From: UBA1163 sp049513055
Lineage (GTDB): Bacteria; Desulfobacterota; BSN033; UBA1163
Length of the DNA stretch: 31,656 bases
Assembly (NCBI GenBank): GCA_049513055.1
Contig: JBEKWN010000028.1
Location: 1 to 31,656, forward strand
Direction of reading: 5' to 3'
A program made the translations under genes and the position numbers. Below the pieces are notes generated by a model. It was given only the letters and a program-made list of their open reading frames with translations, had not been told where the DNA came from and did no database searches. Shown here piece by piece: positions 15,551-23,892 of the stretch (within the stretch, counting starts at the first letter, position 1; every line of letters begins with the position of its first letter).

Positions 15551-17836
15551 ATGGAGATGGCTCAACTGACGCAAAATGCCATGACCGTATTGAAGAAGCG
15601 TTACCTCCAAAAAGATCCTCAAGGAAATATTGTGGAAACCCCTGAAGAGCTTTTTCGGCGCGTGGCAAAGAATATTGCGCAAGCAGACCGGTTCTATCAC
15701 CCCGAGATCGATTTCCCTCCCATTGAAGACGAATTCTATTCTTTGATGGCTTCCTTGGATTTCCTTCCCAATTCTCCCACTTTGATGAATGCGGGGAGAG
15801 AGCTTCAACAACTCTCTGCCTGCTTCGTTCTCCCTGTGGGAGATTCCATGGATGAAATCTTCGATGCCGTGAAACAAATGGCCTTAATTCAAAAAAGCGG
15901 TGGCGGGACAGGTTTTTCCTTCTCTCGGATCAGGCCGAAAAATGATGTCGTCGGTTCTACGCATGGAGTTTCGAGCGGTCCTGTCTCTTTCATGAGCGTT
16001 TTTGATACCGCGACAGAGACGATCAAACAGGGAGGGACACGAAGGGGCGCCAATATGGGGATCCTTCGTGTGAACCACCCTGACATTCTCGATTTCATCC
16101 AATGCAAAGAAGTCGACCATCACTTCAACAATTTCAATATCTCGGTGGCTGCCACCAATGAATTCATGGAGGCCGTAGAAAAAGATAAGGAGTATCCCCT
16201 TCGGAATCCAAGGACGAATGAGATCCTTCGTTCTCTCAATGCCCGGCAGGTCTTTGAGAAGATGGTCTATTACGCCTGGAAGAACGGGGATCCAGGAATC
16301 ATCTTCATCGATCGGATCAATCAAGACAATCCCACTCCCCAAGTGGGACAGATCGAGAGCACCAATCCCTGTGGGGAACAACCCCTCCTTCCTTATGAGT
16401 CTTGCAATCTTGGTTCCATTAATCTTTCCAATATGGTCAGGAACGGAGCCATTGATTGGGAAAGATTAGGCTCAGTGGCTGAAAGGGCTGTCCATTTTTT
16501 AGATAATGTGATCGATATGAATCGCTATACTCTTCCCCAGATTGAAGCGATGACCAAGGCGAATCGAAAGATCGGTCTGGGAGTGATGGGATTTGCTGAT
16601 CTTCTCGTTCTGTTGGGAATTCCCTACAACAGCCCGAAAGCCTTAGAGATCGGGGAAAAAGTGATGGCCTTTATTCAGAAGAGAGCGAGAGAGGCCTCCA
16701 GAGAGTTGGCTCTGAAGAGAGGATCTTTTCCTAATTTTGATGGGAGTACTTTGAAAGGCCGCTGGGATGCGATGAGAAATGCGACGGTTACCACCATTGC
16801 CCCCGCTGGAACCATCTCCATTATTGCAGGAACTTCATCGGGGGTCGAGCCTATCTTTGCCCTGGCTTTTATCCGCCATGTCTTGGAAGGTAAGGAACTT
16901 TTGGAAGTCAATCCATACTTTGAGGCGTTGGCGAAGCAGGAGGGATTCTATTCGGAAGAGCTGATGAGTAAGATCGCTCACAGTGGGAATACCCAGAATG
17001 TTAAAGAAGTTCCAGAAAACATCCGAAAACTCTTTGTGACCGCTCACGACATCACTCCTGAGGACCATATCCGGATGCAGGCGGCTTTCCAGAAATATAC
17101 AGACAATGCCGTTTCCAAGACCGTCAATTTCCCTCATGAGGCGACCGTCGATGAGGTGGCTAAGGTCTATAAATTGGCTTACGAACTGGGTTGTAAAGGG
17201 GTGACCATCTACCGAGACAGGAGTCGAACAAAACAAGTCCTTTATAAGGGGATGGTTTCTCCGAGCATGGATCGATCGAAGGAGGAAGAGGAATTTCGCG
17301 AGGGGGAGAGAAAACCCAAGGCTCGCCAGGATGTGATTCATGGTACCACCCGAAAGATCCGAACCGGTTGTGGAAACCTCTATGTGACGGTGAACGAAGA
17401 TGAGGAGGGAAAGCTTTTTGAGATCTTTAATCAGATAGGAAAGGCAGGAGGTTGTGCGGCGTCTCAATCCGAGGCAATTGGCCGCCTCGTCTCTCTGGCT
17501 TTTAGATCCGGGATTGAACCCGAAGACATCATTCGACAACTGAAAGGCATCAGTTGCCATACCCCGGTCTGGTACCGAGAAGGAAAGATTCTCTCTTGCT
17601 CTGATGCAGTGGCCAAGGCCATCGAAGGGCACCTTCAAGAGAAGGAGAGGAGCCCAAGGATCGAGCCCGAAATTGGAATTTCCATTCCAAAACATCCTCC
17701 AAAAGAAGAAGGGAGTTCTTTTCATCGAAGTTTAGGCCTGATCTTTCAAAGAGGGGCATGCCCCGAATGTGGAGGACCTCTTATCTTTGAAGAGGGCTGT
17801 GTAAAGTGTTTCTGCGGTTATTCAGACTGCGGCTAA
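15551..17836 (+). CDS. nrdJ: Adenosylcobalamin-dependent ribonucleotide reductase (class II)
   Basis: A 761-residue enzyme that reduces ribonucleotides to deoxyribonucleotides using adenosylcobalamin as radical source. The ATG at 15551 follows GGAGGAGGG; an upstream TTG frame is in fact the promoter. Key residues: C91 in LSACFVLP and C285 in ESCNLGS form the redox pair, and N272, C274 and E276 in NPCGEQ are the thiyl-radical site. GGTRRGANMG and TIAPAGTISIIAGTSSG are further family motifs. A TSCPD-type domain (HGTTRKIRTGCGNLYVTV to SLAFRSG) and a C-terminal cysteine cluster (ACPECGG, GCVKCFCGYSDCG) for reactivation by thioredoxin complete it. A cobalamin adenosyltransferase is encoded 4 kb downstream. 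Regulation by NrdR is likely. Confidence 0.95.
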   Translation: MEMAQLTQNAMTVLKKRYLQKDPQGNIVETPEELFRRVAKNIAQADRFYHPEIDFPPIEDEFYSLMASLDFLPNSPTLMNAGRELQQLSACFVLPVGDSMDEIFDAVKQMALIQKSGGGTGFSFSRIRPKNDVVGSTHGVSSGPVSFMSVFDTATETIKQGGTRRGANMGILRVNHPDILDFIQCKEVDHHFNNFNISVAATNEFMEAVEKDKEYPLRNPRTNEILRSLNARQVFEKMVYYAWKNGDPGIIFIDRINQDNPTPQVGQIESTNPCGEQPLLPYESCNLGSINLSNMVRNGAIDWERLGSVAERAVHFLDNVIDMNRYTLPQIEAMTKANRKIGLGVMGFADLLVLLGIPYNSPKALEIGEKVMAFIQKRAREASRELALKRGSFPNFDGSTLKGRWDAMRNATVTTIAPAGTISIIAGTSSGVEPIFALAFIRHVLEGKELLEVNPYFEALAKQEGFYSEELMSKIAHSGNTQNVKEVPENIRKLFVTAHDITPEDHIRMQAAFQKYTDNAVSKTVNFPHEATVDEVAKVYKLAYELGCKGVTIYRDRSRTKQVLYKGMVSPSMDRSKEEEEFREGERKPKARQDVIHGTTRKIRTGCGNLYVTVNEDEEGKLFEIFNQIGKAGGCAASQSEAIGRLVSLAFRSGIEPEDIIRQLKGISCHTPVWYREGKILSCSDAVAKAIEGHLQEKERSPRIEPEIGISIPKHPPKEEGSSFHRSLGLIFQRGACPECGGPLIFEEGCVKCFCGYSDCG

Positions 17837-17893
17837 GAGAATGCATAGCGCATGATTAGAAGCGCTCTTCCATCAACCCAATAACTCAATAAC

Positions 17894-18667
17894 CTAAGTT
17901 TTGAAGACTCGATCTTTTAAGGCGGGAAATTCTACGCGAGCCCTCAGAACGATATCTCGATTCACCTCTGCCCAGACGACACACTCCTCATCGTTGCTTC
18001 CGGCTATAATTTGACCCATTGGATCGACGACCTGGCTGTGACCGACAAACTGTGTTCCCCGATTGATTCCTACACAGTTGGATGAGATGAGGCAGGAGAG
18101 ATTTTCCAGGGCTCTTATTCGATTGAGGAGGAGCCAGTGCTCCAGACGAGGATAGGGCCAGGCAGAGGAGATAAGGAAAAATTCAGCCCCTTGATCGAGC
18201 ATCTTCCTGAAAAATTCTGGAAATCTTAAGTCATAGCAAGTGGCCAGTCCGAAGTTTCCAAATTCTGTGGGGATCACCGTGATGGATGTGCCAGGAGTTA
18301 AAATTTCTGCCTCCTGAGATTGATAGGTGAAGAGGTAAATCTTCTGATAACTTCCAAGGATCTCTCCACGGGGGTCCAAAAGAAAACTGGAATTGTATAA
18401 TCGATCCCCTCGCTGTTCTACAAAACTTCCGGTATGAAGATGGCAGGAAAGTTCCTTGGCCAAGGTGCGAAGGAGGGTTAAGGTCGGACCCTCTTGCGTT
18501 TCAGCCTCCTTCCTATAACAATCAAAACTCATAAATCCGATATTCCAGAGTTCTGGCAGGAGGATAAGATCTGCCCCCCGACATTGGCGAATCATCTGGG
18601 AGGCATGTTCCAAGGCTTTATCTTTTGATTCCTCAACGACTTTCAACTGAATGGACGCCACCCGCAT
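17894..18667 (-). CDS. Carbon-nitrogen hydrolase (nitrilase superfamily)
   Basis: A 257-residue hydrolase starting with MRVASIQLKVV, the conserved first strand of the family; a longer upstream frame adds an unlikely extension. The catalytic Glu-Lys-Cys triad is visible: E39 in LLPELWNIGF, K109 in GSYQKIYLF, and C144 in LATCYDLRFPEF. The length and motifs fit omega-amidase/NitFhit-like or carbamoyl-putrescine amidohydrolase-like amidases; the amide substrate is unknown. It is convergent with nrdJ, 57 bases apart, with no obvious terminator between them. Upstream it diverges from the DUF3108 gene. Confidence 0.88.
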   Translation of the reverse strand: MRVASIQLKVVEESKDKALEHASQMIRQCRGADLILLPELWNIGFMSFDCYRKEAETQEGPTLTLLRTLAKELSCHLHTGSFVEQRGDRLYNSSFLLDPRGEILGSYQKIYLFTYQSQEAEILTPGTSITVIPTEFGNFGLATCYDLRFPEFFRKMLDQGAEFFLISSAWPYPRLEHWLLLNRIRALENLSCLISSNCVGINRGTQFVGHSQVVDPMGQIIAGSNDEECVVWAEVNRDIVLRARVEFPALKDRVFKT

Positions 18668-18779
18668 CTTTTTTGCCCATCGATGGTTTTTGATTTGTTT
18701 CCATGGGTAGCACATATAAATTTGACCTGTCAAGGCAACCCAGAAAAAACATTTGCTTCCAAACAAAGAGATGGTTTAA

Positions 18780-18785
18780 TATAAT
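18780..18785 (+). promoter_or_regulatory. -10 box for the DUF3108 gene
   Basis: A perfect TATAAT at 18780-18785 lies 27 bases before the ATG at 18813. No good -35 hexamer is visible at the standard distance. Confidence 0.4.
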
Positions 18786-18812
18786 TTAAATATTTTAAGT
18801 GGGTCGTAGGAA

Positions 18813-19613
18813 ATGAAAGCGGGCAGGTGGAAGTCAGGGATAGGGATACTTCTTTTTATCGGAGCCCTTATGGGGTGGGCAGACGCCGCCGATAGTAATG
18901 GGCAGAAGCCACCCCCTGATTCAAGACCCGGGCCAGGAAGGGTTTTTTTATATACGGGAAAAAAGTTTGGCGTCCCCATTCTCAAAGCTTCCATTAAAAT
19001 AGAAAATAGATCTTCCGAACAGGGAAGGCCTCTCTACCAGATTCAAGCCTCCGTGGATTCTCTCGACTATTTTGGATTTTTATTCAGGATGAACAACCGA
19101 TTCCTTTCAACCATGGAAGCAGAGAACTGCTCTCCGATCCGATATGTGAAAGAAATTGACCAAGAGGGGCTTCTGATTGAGAAGAAAAATTATCTTCAAA
19201 CGTTCACGTTTGATTTTCCTAATAAGAAGGTGGTAGTGGAAAAAGGGGAGAAGAAAGAGAGACAGGAGGTCCCTCTTTCTTCTGAGACGTATGACCCCCT
19301 TTCGATGTTTGCCAGATGTTATTTGAAAGAAGAAATTCACCCAGGACAGAATATTCAGATGTCCATTTTCGATGGGGTGAAGTTGCGCCAGATGGTCTTT
19401 TATTCAAAAAAGGGGAAGGTGACGTCAAAGATATATGGAGGGGTAGAGGCAGTATGTCTCGAGTCCAGCACTTCTTTTTCTACCTTTGAAGATAAAGAGG
19501 GGAAAATCCGAATCTGGTATACCAACAATAGGGAAAAGACTCCGATCTTGATTGAACTGGAACTCCCAATTGGAAATATCAAATTTGAATTGGAATCCAT
19601 GGAGAGGAGTTAA
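18813..19613 (+). CDS. DUF3108-family secreted protein
   Basis: The 266-residue protein has a signal peptide (MKAGRWKSG, hydrophobic LLFIGALMGW, cleavage near ADAAD). The mature part is beta-rich and matches the pattern of the DUF3108 family: VFLYTGKKFGVPILKASI near the start, IQASVDSLDYFGFLF, RFLSTMEAENCSPIRY, TYDPLSMFARCYL and a closing IGNIKFELES. These periplasmic or outer-membrane-associated proteins have no settled function. A TATAAT box and TAGGA ribosome site precede it. Directly after its stop lies a scrap of a rubrerythrin-like gene. Confidence 0.75.
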   Translation: MKAGRWKSGIGILLFIGALMGWADAADSNGQKPPPDSRPGPGRVFLYTGKKFGVPILKASIKIENRSSEQGRPLYQIQASVDSLDYFGFLFRMNNRFLSTMEAENCSPIRYVKEIDQEGLLIEKKNYLQTFTFDFPNKKVVVEKGEKKERQEVPLSSETYDPLSMFARCYLKEEIHPGQNIQMSIFDGVKLRQMVFYSKKGKVTSKIYGGVEAVCLESSTSFSTFEDKEGKIRIWYTNNREKTPILIELELPIGNIKFELESMERS

Positions 19614-19713
19614 AAAGGCCCTTTATCGTCAACTCGCCGAAGAGGAGTCACACCATTTTTCGATTTTGCATCAGGTGGAGGAGACGATGATAAAGTCCAC
19701 AAGTTTAGGATAA
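19612..19713 (+). pseudogene. Rubrerythrin/ferritin-like C-terminal scrap
   Basis: A 33-codon frame begins in the DUF3108 stop codon region and ends at a TAA (19711-19713). It reads KKALYRQLAEEESHHFSIL then HQVEETMIKSTSLG. LAEEESHHFSIL matches the last helix of rubrerythrin-type diiron proteins (EExxH, with the following F-x-I-L). No start codon or upstream helices exist here. It is probably what remains of a deleted rubrerythrin gene, and the next gene encodes a desulforedoxin-like Cys protein, its common functional companion. Confidence 0.5.
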
Positions 19714-19739
19714 AAATCCCAAGATAAAAGGAGGAGACC

Positions 19740-19925
19740 ATGGCAGTAAAGAAGGCGGTAAAAAAAGTGGCAAAGAAGGTGGCAAAAAAGGGTGTGAAGA
19801 AGGGAGATGTTTATAAGTGTAGCGCTTGTGGTTTAGCTGTCACCGTGGATGAGGTCTGCGGATGCGTCGATTATTGCGACATCATCTGCTGTGAAAAACC
19901 CATGAAGCCTAAAAAAAGGGCTTAG
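19740..19925 (+). CDS. Small Lys-rich protein with desulforedoxin-like Cys site
   Basis: A 61-residue protein behind a strong AAGGAGGAG ribosome site. Residues 1-22 are almost only K, V, A and G in a KKVAKK-type repeat, resembling histone H1-like or nucleic-acid-binding tails. Residues 23-56, DVYKCSACGLAV then ICCEKPMK, resemble the rubredoxin-like iron site of desulforedoxin and the N-terminus of desulfoferrodoxin (CxxC and CC). There are seven cysteines in all (27, 30, 40, 42, 46, 50, 51); C40, C42 and C46 in an inserted loop are extra. It could bind iron or zinc and act in oxygen defence, or be a DNA- or RNA-associated metal protein. The function is inferred, not known. Confidence 0.75.
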   Translation: MAVKKAVKKVAKKVAKKGVKKGDVYKCSACGLAVTVDEVCGCVDYCDIICCEKPMKPKKRA

Positions 19926-20127
19926 AAATTTATCCGCCTCTATGGCCTGCAGTCAGCGGGTCTCCCTGCATTTGTTGGGGTCTGCCTGGGGCACTTAGGG
20001 TAGGCAGGGCAGGGAGGCCTTCCTCCCGGACATTCATGTTCCATTGAGGGTCATTTACGCTGATGTGCAGGGTGACGAAAAAAAGAAGAAAGAAACGATT
20101 TAATCATTCTATTCACCAATTCCATCA

Positions 20128-20133
20128 TAAAAT
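20128..20133 (+). promoter_or_regulatory. Candidate -10 box adjacent to the start codon
   Basis: TAAAAT at 20128-20133 ends six bases before the ATG at 20140. No Shine-Dalgarno sequence is present and no clear -35 is seen. It is a weaker member of the leaderless pattern seen at 4473 and 6080. Confidence 0.3.
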
Positions 20134-20139
20134 AACCCT

Positions 20140-21753
20140 ATGGAAGAACTCACCACCGACATCCTTGTAATTGGCAGTGGCCTGGCTGGCCTCCTTTCTG
20201 CATTCGAAGCAGAAAGGGCTGGTCTTCGCGTTCTCCTTGTGGGAAAATTCGCCAATGGGATGGGGACAAATACTTCATTGGCCAATGGGGTCTTCACAGC
20301 TTCAAACTCTCGTTTTTCGAAAGAAGATCATCTCCAAGCGACCTTAGAATCTGGAAAGGGATTGAACCAGGTCGGATTGGTGAAGACCCTCATTGAAAAA
20401 GGTCCGGATGCTATAAAAAGATTGAGAGACTATGGAGCTCCCATCCTTGAGAAGGGGATGGGATATATCGTGGATCGGCCGGAGGGCTCCTCCCAACTGC
20501 CTGGAGTCCTCTTAATCAAACCCCTTATACAACGGCTGAGAAACAGTTCCATCAAACTTTTACCGGGTTTGGTCATTTTTGATTTAGTGGTCGAAGAAGG
20601 CGAGGTTCGGGGGGCATTTGGATTTTTGAAAGATGGGAAGCCCTGTTTGATTCAATCCAGAGCGGTCATGCTATCAACCGGCGGATCAGGGGCCATCTAT
20701 CGTAGAAATGACAATCAGAGAAGCATCCTCGGAGATGGATACGCTTTAGCCCTTCGGGCAGGCCTTCCTCTTTTCGATTTAGAATTTGTTCAATTTTATC
20801 CATTTGTTTTAGGAGAGCCAAGGCTCTCTTCTTTTCTCCTTTATCCTCCCTATCCAAAAGAAGTCAGGTTGTTCGATGAAAAAGGGGAAGATTTTCTGGA
20901 GAGGTTTAACCTCCGAGGAGATTTAAACAAAGCTATCATTGTCCAGAGGGATCGTCTCTCCATTGCCCTCTACCATGCTTCTCAGAATGGAGATGTTTTT
21001 TTTGATCTGACCCAAGTCCCGCAGGAAAAATGGGAGCATTATCCACTTAACTTTCTCAAGAAATCGAAGTTCCCTTTCCGTGAGCGACCCTTTCTGATCT
21101 CCCCGGCAGTCCATTTCTTTATGGGAGGGGTGGAGATTGATGAAAATGGAAGGACGTCTTTCCCAGGCCTCTTCGCAGCAGGAGAGGTAGTCTGGGGGAT
21201 CCATGGTGCCAATCGACTTGGGGGGAATGCGTTGACGGAATGTGCAGTGTTTGGAGTCATGGGTGGTCAGTCGGCAGCCGAATATGTCCGCCAGAAAGAA
21301 CAAGAACCGGGACCCTCAATCCTTTTCTCTGAGAGCTTTATGAAAAAATGGGACCGGAAGGTCCGATCCTATCTCAGAAAAAGAAGAGGGACCTTTGACC
21401 AACCCAGAGACCTGCTTAAGGATTTAAAAGATTTGGCCTGGAGATATGCCAGTCCTGTACGAGATGAGGAGTCATTGAATGAGGGGCTGGATCGGTTGGC
21501 TTCGATTGAGAAAAGAATTGAGAAGGTTTACCCTGCTACCTTGAAAGACCTTTTTAAAAAGAGAGATTTAGAAAATGTGGCGCTCCTTCTCAAAGCTATC
21601 TTAAAGGGAAGTTTGCTTCGAACAGAGAGTAGAGGTTCCTTCTTTCGGAAGGATTTCCCAGATCAGGATGACACAAATTGGTTGAAAAATACTAGCTACC
21701 GTATTGAAAAAGGAGAGCTTCAGGTTTCGCACAGACCCTGCCCAAATATATAG
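20140..21753 (+). CDS. FAD-binding oxidoreductase (fumarate reductase/aspartate oxidase family)
   Basis: A 537-residue flavoprotein of the succinate dehydrogenase/fumarate reductase flavoprotein superfamily. The N-terminal FAD motif is TDILVIGSGLAGLLSAFEA (GSGLAG 12-17). Later motifs are AVMLSTGGSGAIY, DGYALALRAGLPLFDLEF, HFFMGGVEID and the FAD-contacting GIHGANRLGGNALTEC. A C-terminal helical region with KVRSYLRKRRG resembles that of L-aspartate oxidase and fumarate reductase A. No iron-sulfur or membrane subunit is adjacent, so it is probably a soluble enzyme; the substrate is unknown. Its TAG stop is the first unit of a 7-bp tandem repeat, and the cobalamin adenosyltransferase follows 32 bases on. 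Confidence 0.85.
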   Translation: MEELTTDILVIGSGLAGLLSAFEAERAGLRVLLVGKFANGMGTNTSLANGVFTASNSRFSKEDHLQATLESGKGLNQVGLVKTLIEKGPDAIKRLRDYGAPILEKGMGYIVDRPEGSSQLPGVLLIKPLIQRLRNSSIKLLPGLVIFDLVVEEGEVRGAFGFLKDGKPCLIQSRAVMLSTGGSGAIYRRNDNQRSILGDGYALALRAGLPLFDLEFVQFYPFVLGEPRLSSFLLYPPYPKEVRLFDEKGEDFLERFNLRGDLNKAIIVQRDRLSIALYHASQNGDVFFDLTQVPQEKWEHYPLNFLKKSKFPFRERPFLISPAVHFFMGGVEIDENGRTSFPGLFAAGEVVWGIHGANRLGGNALTECAVFGVMGGQSAAEYVRQKEQEPGPSILFSESFMKKWDRKVRSYLRKRRGTFDQPRDLLKDLKDLAWRYASPVRDEESLNEGLDRLASIEKRIEKVYPATLKDLFKKRDLENVALLLKAILKGSLLRTESRGSFFRKDFPDQDDTNWLKNTSYRIEKGELQVSHRPCPNI

Positions 21754-21781
21754 GAAATAGGAAATAGGAAATAGGAAATAG
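21751..21781. repeat. 7-bp tandem repeat (TAGGAAA x4)
   Basis: TAGGAAA is repeated four times (21751-21778), then TAG. The first TAG is the stop codon of the FAD gene. Because the unit is seven bases long, a TAG falls in all three forward frames. The repeated AGGA words lie just before the adenosyltransferase ATG at 21786 and could aid ribosome binding. Confidence 0.85.
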
Positions 21782-21785
21782 AGTT

Positions 21786-22346
21786 ATGCCCATTAGTACA
21801 AAAAAAGGAGATAAAGGTTTCACCGGACTTTTAGGAGGGAGGCGCGTGCCCAAGTACCATCTCAGACCTGACACCTATGGCACGTTAGATGAATTGAACT
21901 CTTTCCTTGGGATGGCAAGGGCGACTTCCAAAGATAGAAAAGTGAGAGAAATCCTATTTCACATTCAGAATCACTTATTCATCATTGGCTCGGAACTCGC
22001 TTTATCTGGAGGGGATCGAAATCTCTTGAAAGGGGAGATCACCCAAAAGGAGGTGGATTGGTTAAGTCGCCTTTCTACCGATTTTGAGATCTGGCTCAAA
22101 CTCGAGCCTGGATTCATCATCTATGGTGAGACGAAAATCTCAAGTATTTTAGATGTGGCCCGCGCCGTTTCGAGGAGAGGGGAACGACTGGTGGCTAAGA
22201 TGAAATCGAAGAAAATGCTCCACAACCTGAAAATATTGGAATACCTGAATCGCCTCTCTGATGTCCTTTATCTCCTCGCCCGGTATGAAGAGAGAAAGGC
22301 CCATGTGAAACCGAAACATCCTTCTTATCATATATCCCTTCGATAA
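21786..22346 (+). CDS. pduO: Cob(I)alamin adenosyltransferase, PduO type
   Basis: A 186-residue ATP:cob(I)alamin adenosyltransferase making coenzyme B12. Family motifs: TKKGDKGFTGLL at residues 5-16 (ATP-binding N-terminus), YGTLDELNSFLGMAR (31-45), DVARAVSRRGERL (123-135) with the conserved Arg/Glu residues, and YLNRLSDVLY (153-162). The usual PGG-type turn before the ARAV helix reads IIYGET here. It supplies the cofactor for NrdJ, encoded upstream, and possibly for adenosylcobalamin mutases elsewhere. The start follows the TAGGAAA repeat. It may be co-transcribed with the FAD gene. Confidence 0.9.
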   Translation: MPISTKKGDKGFTGLLGGRRVPKYHLRPDTYGTLDELNSFLGMARATSKDRKVREILFHIQNHLFIIGSELALSGGDRNLLKGEITQKEVDWLSRLSTDFEIWLKLEPGFIIYGETKISSILDVARAVSRRGERLVAKMKSKKMLHNLKILEYLNRLSDVLYLLARYEERKAHVKPKHPSYHISLR

Positions 22347-22355
22347 AACTTATTA

Positions 22356-22384
22356 TTGACAACTGTGGTCAGGTTTAATATAAG
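22356..22384 (+). promoter_or_regulatory. Promoter of the TAXI-TRAP operon
   Basis: TTGACA (22356-22361) and TATAAG (22379-22384) are 17 bases apart, close to consensus. The predicted start near 22391 leaves about a 30-base leader with an AGGAGG site before the ATG at 22422. Confidence 0.65.
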
Positions 22385-22421
22385 TTTGAAATATTCTTCA
22401 ATTTAGAAAGGAGGTTCTCCA

Positions 22422-23384
22422 ATGAGACGACTGTGGGTATTGGGAATTATTTTCTTATTCGTTTTCAGCCTTCCCTCAGCATGGGCTCAGAAAACAGTTC
22501 GATTGTCCATCGCCACCGGTGGCACCGGAGGGGTCTATTATCCAATGGGTGGAGGGTTGGCCAATATCATATCCAAATACATTCCGTATACAGATGCAAC
22601 GGCAGAAGTGACGACCGCTTCTGTGGATAACTGCCGTTTGGTTAGTGCAGGGAAGGCAGAATTGGCCTTCATCATGGCGGATACAGGATGGGATGCCTAT
22701 CAGGGGAAAGCACAGTTTAAGGAAAAAATTCCTTTGAGGACAGTTGCTGTTCTTTATCCGAATAACATGCATGTCGTGACCGTGGAGGGGAAAGGGATTG
22801 AGAAGGTGACCGACCTGAAAGGGAAGAGAGTTTCGACGGGTGCCCCGGGGAGTGGAACTGAAATAATGGCTCTGAGAGTCATCGAGGCTATTGGGTTGGA
22901 TCCAACTAAGGACATGAAACGGGATAAATTGAGTGTTTCTGAATCAGCCGGCGCCTTGAAGGATGGGAAGATTGACGCCTTTTTCTGGGTTGGGGGTCTT
23001 CCCACCGCAGCGGTGATCGATTTAGGAGCAACCCCTGGGGTTAAAATGAAACTTATTGCTCATGCGGATGCCGTTCCCAAGATGAGGGAAACCTATGGGC
23101 CCATCTATGTGAAAGGGATCATCCCTGCAAAAACCTATCCTGGACAGACGGTGGATATTCCAATTGCTGTGGTTTGGAATCTCTTGGTCTGTCATGAGAA
23201 CATGAAAGGGGATTTAGTTCATGATATTGTTAAGACCCTCTTTGATCATAAGCAGGAGTTAGCGGCCTCCCATAGAGAGGCAAGCAACTTATCTTTGGAG
23301 TACCAGGCAGGCGGGGGTTCTCCGATTCCATTGCATCCAGGTGCTATTCGATATTTCGCTGGGAAAGGAGTTAAGATTAAATAA
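22422..23384 (+). CDS. TAXI-family TRAP transporter substrate-binding protein
   Basis: A 320-residue periplasmic receptor. The signal peptide is MRRLWVLGIIFLFVFS to SAWAQ (cleavage after about residue 22). Mature TAXI hallmarks: LSIATGGTGGVYYPMGGGLA near the start, VTTASVDNCRLVSAGKAELA, LKGKRVSTGAPGSGTEIMA and DAFFWVGGLPTAAV. An AGGAGG ribosome site supports the start. TAXI proteins bind organic acids or amino acids such as glutamate; the ligand is unknown here. It is the first gene of a three-gene operon with DUF1850 and the fused permease. Confidence 0.92.
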   Translation: MRRLWVLGIIFLFVFSLPSAWAQKTVRLSIATGGTGGVYYPMGGGLANIISKYIPYTDATAEVTTASVDNCRLVSAGKAELAFIMADTGWDAYQGKAQFKEKIPLRTVAVLYPNNMHVVTVEGKGIEKVTDLKGKRVSTGAPGSGTEIMALRVIEAIGLDPTKDMKRDKLSVSESAGALKDGKIDAFFWVGGLPTAAVIDLGATPGVKMKLIAHADAVPKMRETYGPIYVKGIIPAKTYPGQTVDIPIAVVWNLLVCHENMKGDLVHDIVKTLFDHKQELAASHREASNLSLEYQAGGGSPIPLHPGAIRYFAGKGVKIK

Positions 23385-23873
23385 TTGGAAACGAAACGCT
23401 GGCCCCTCCTGATATTGATTGGTGTCCTGATCGTTTCAGGAGGGGTTTTTCTTTTCAAGAAAGTGACCCTCCTTCATATAGAGAATATGGATCGCCCCAA
23501 GGCGATCCATATTCGGATCAGTCCCTCTGAAACATTTTCTATGTTCTATATTCATTCGATCTATCAGGAGCCCGTTGTGGAGGAATTCCAGGCCGGAAAA
23601 GAGGCCATTATTCTTAAAGGGATCAGGACCAAAAGCCCTGCGGTCATGGAATATTATGGATTTGGGGATATGAAAGAATTCCATCCAATGAATGTGAGGA
23701 TGGGGGCTGTCTTTATTATTCGGAGGGGGATGGGGGAAGGGCAGGGATTGATTGTCAGAGACAGGAAGATCTACTTGAGTGAGATTGGAGAAAGAGGGGA
23801 TCGAATTCAATTGAGAGTAGAATCGATGTCTTTAGGAAAATATCTTCTCTCGATGATATGGAAATATCACTAG
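23385..23873 (+). CDS. DUF1850 protein of the TAXI-TRAP operon
   Basis: The 162-residue product starts at TTG (23385), the codon directly after the binding-protein TAA; the first ATG would remove the whole N-terminal span. It has one N-terminal membrane anchor (LLILIGVLIVSGGVFLF) and a DUF1850 domain, with FSMFYIHSIYQEPVVEEF (the YxHS element) and DRIQLRVES. DUF1850 proteins typically sit between TAXI receptors and fused TRAP permeases, as here, and are thought to be accessory subunits. The unusual start and zero spacing suggest translational coupling to the receptor. Confidence 0.82.
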   Translation: METKRWPLLILIGVLIVSGGVFLFKKVTLLHIENMDRPKAIHIRISPSETFSMFYIHSIYQEPVVEEFQAGKEAIILKGIRTKSPAVMEYYGFGDMKEFHPMNVRMGAVFIIRRGMGEGQGLIVRDRKIYLSEIGERGDRIQLRVESMSLGKYLLSMIWKYH

Positions 23874-23892
23874 AGCGCAAGAGGGGAAAAAT

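Noticed and set aside
16835..17725. Long (296-codon) minus-strand frame inside nrdJ
   Set aside because: It lies wholly inside a strongly conserved class II reductase gene and has no motif of its own.
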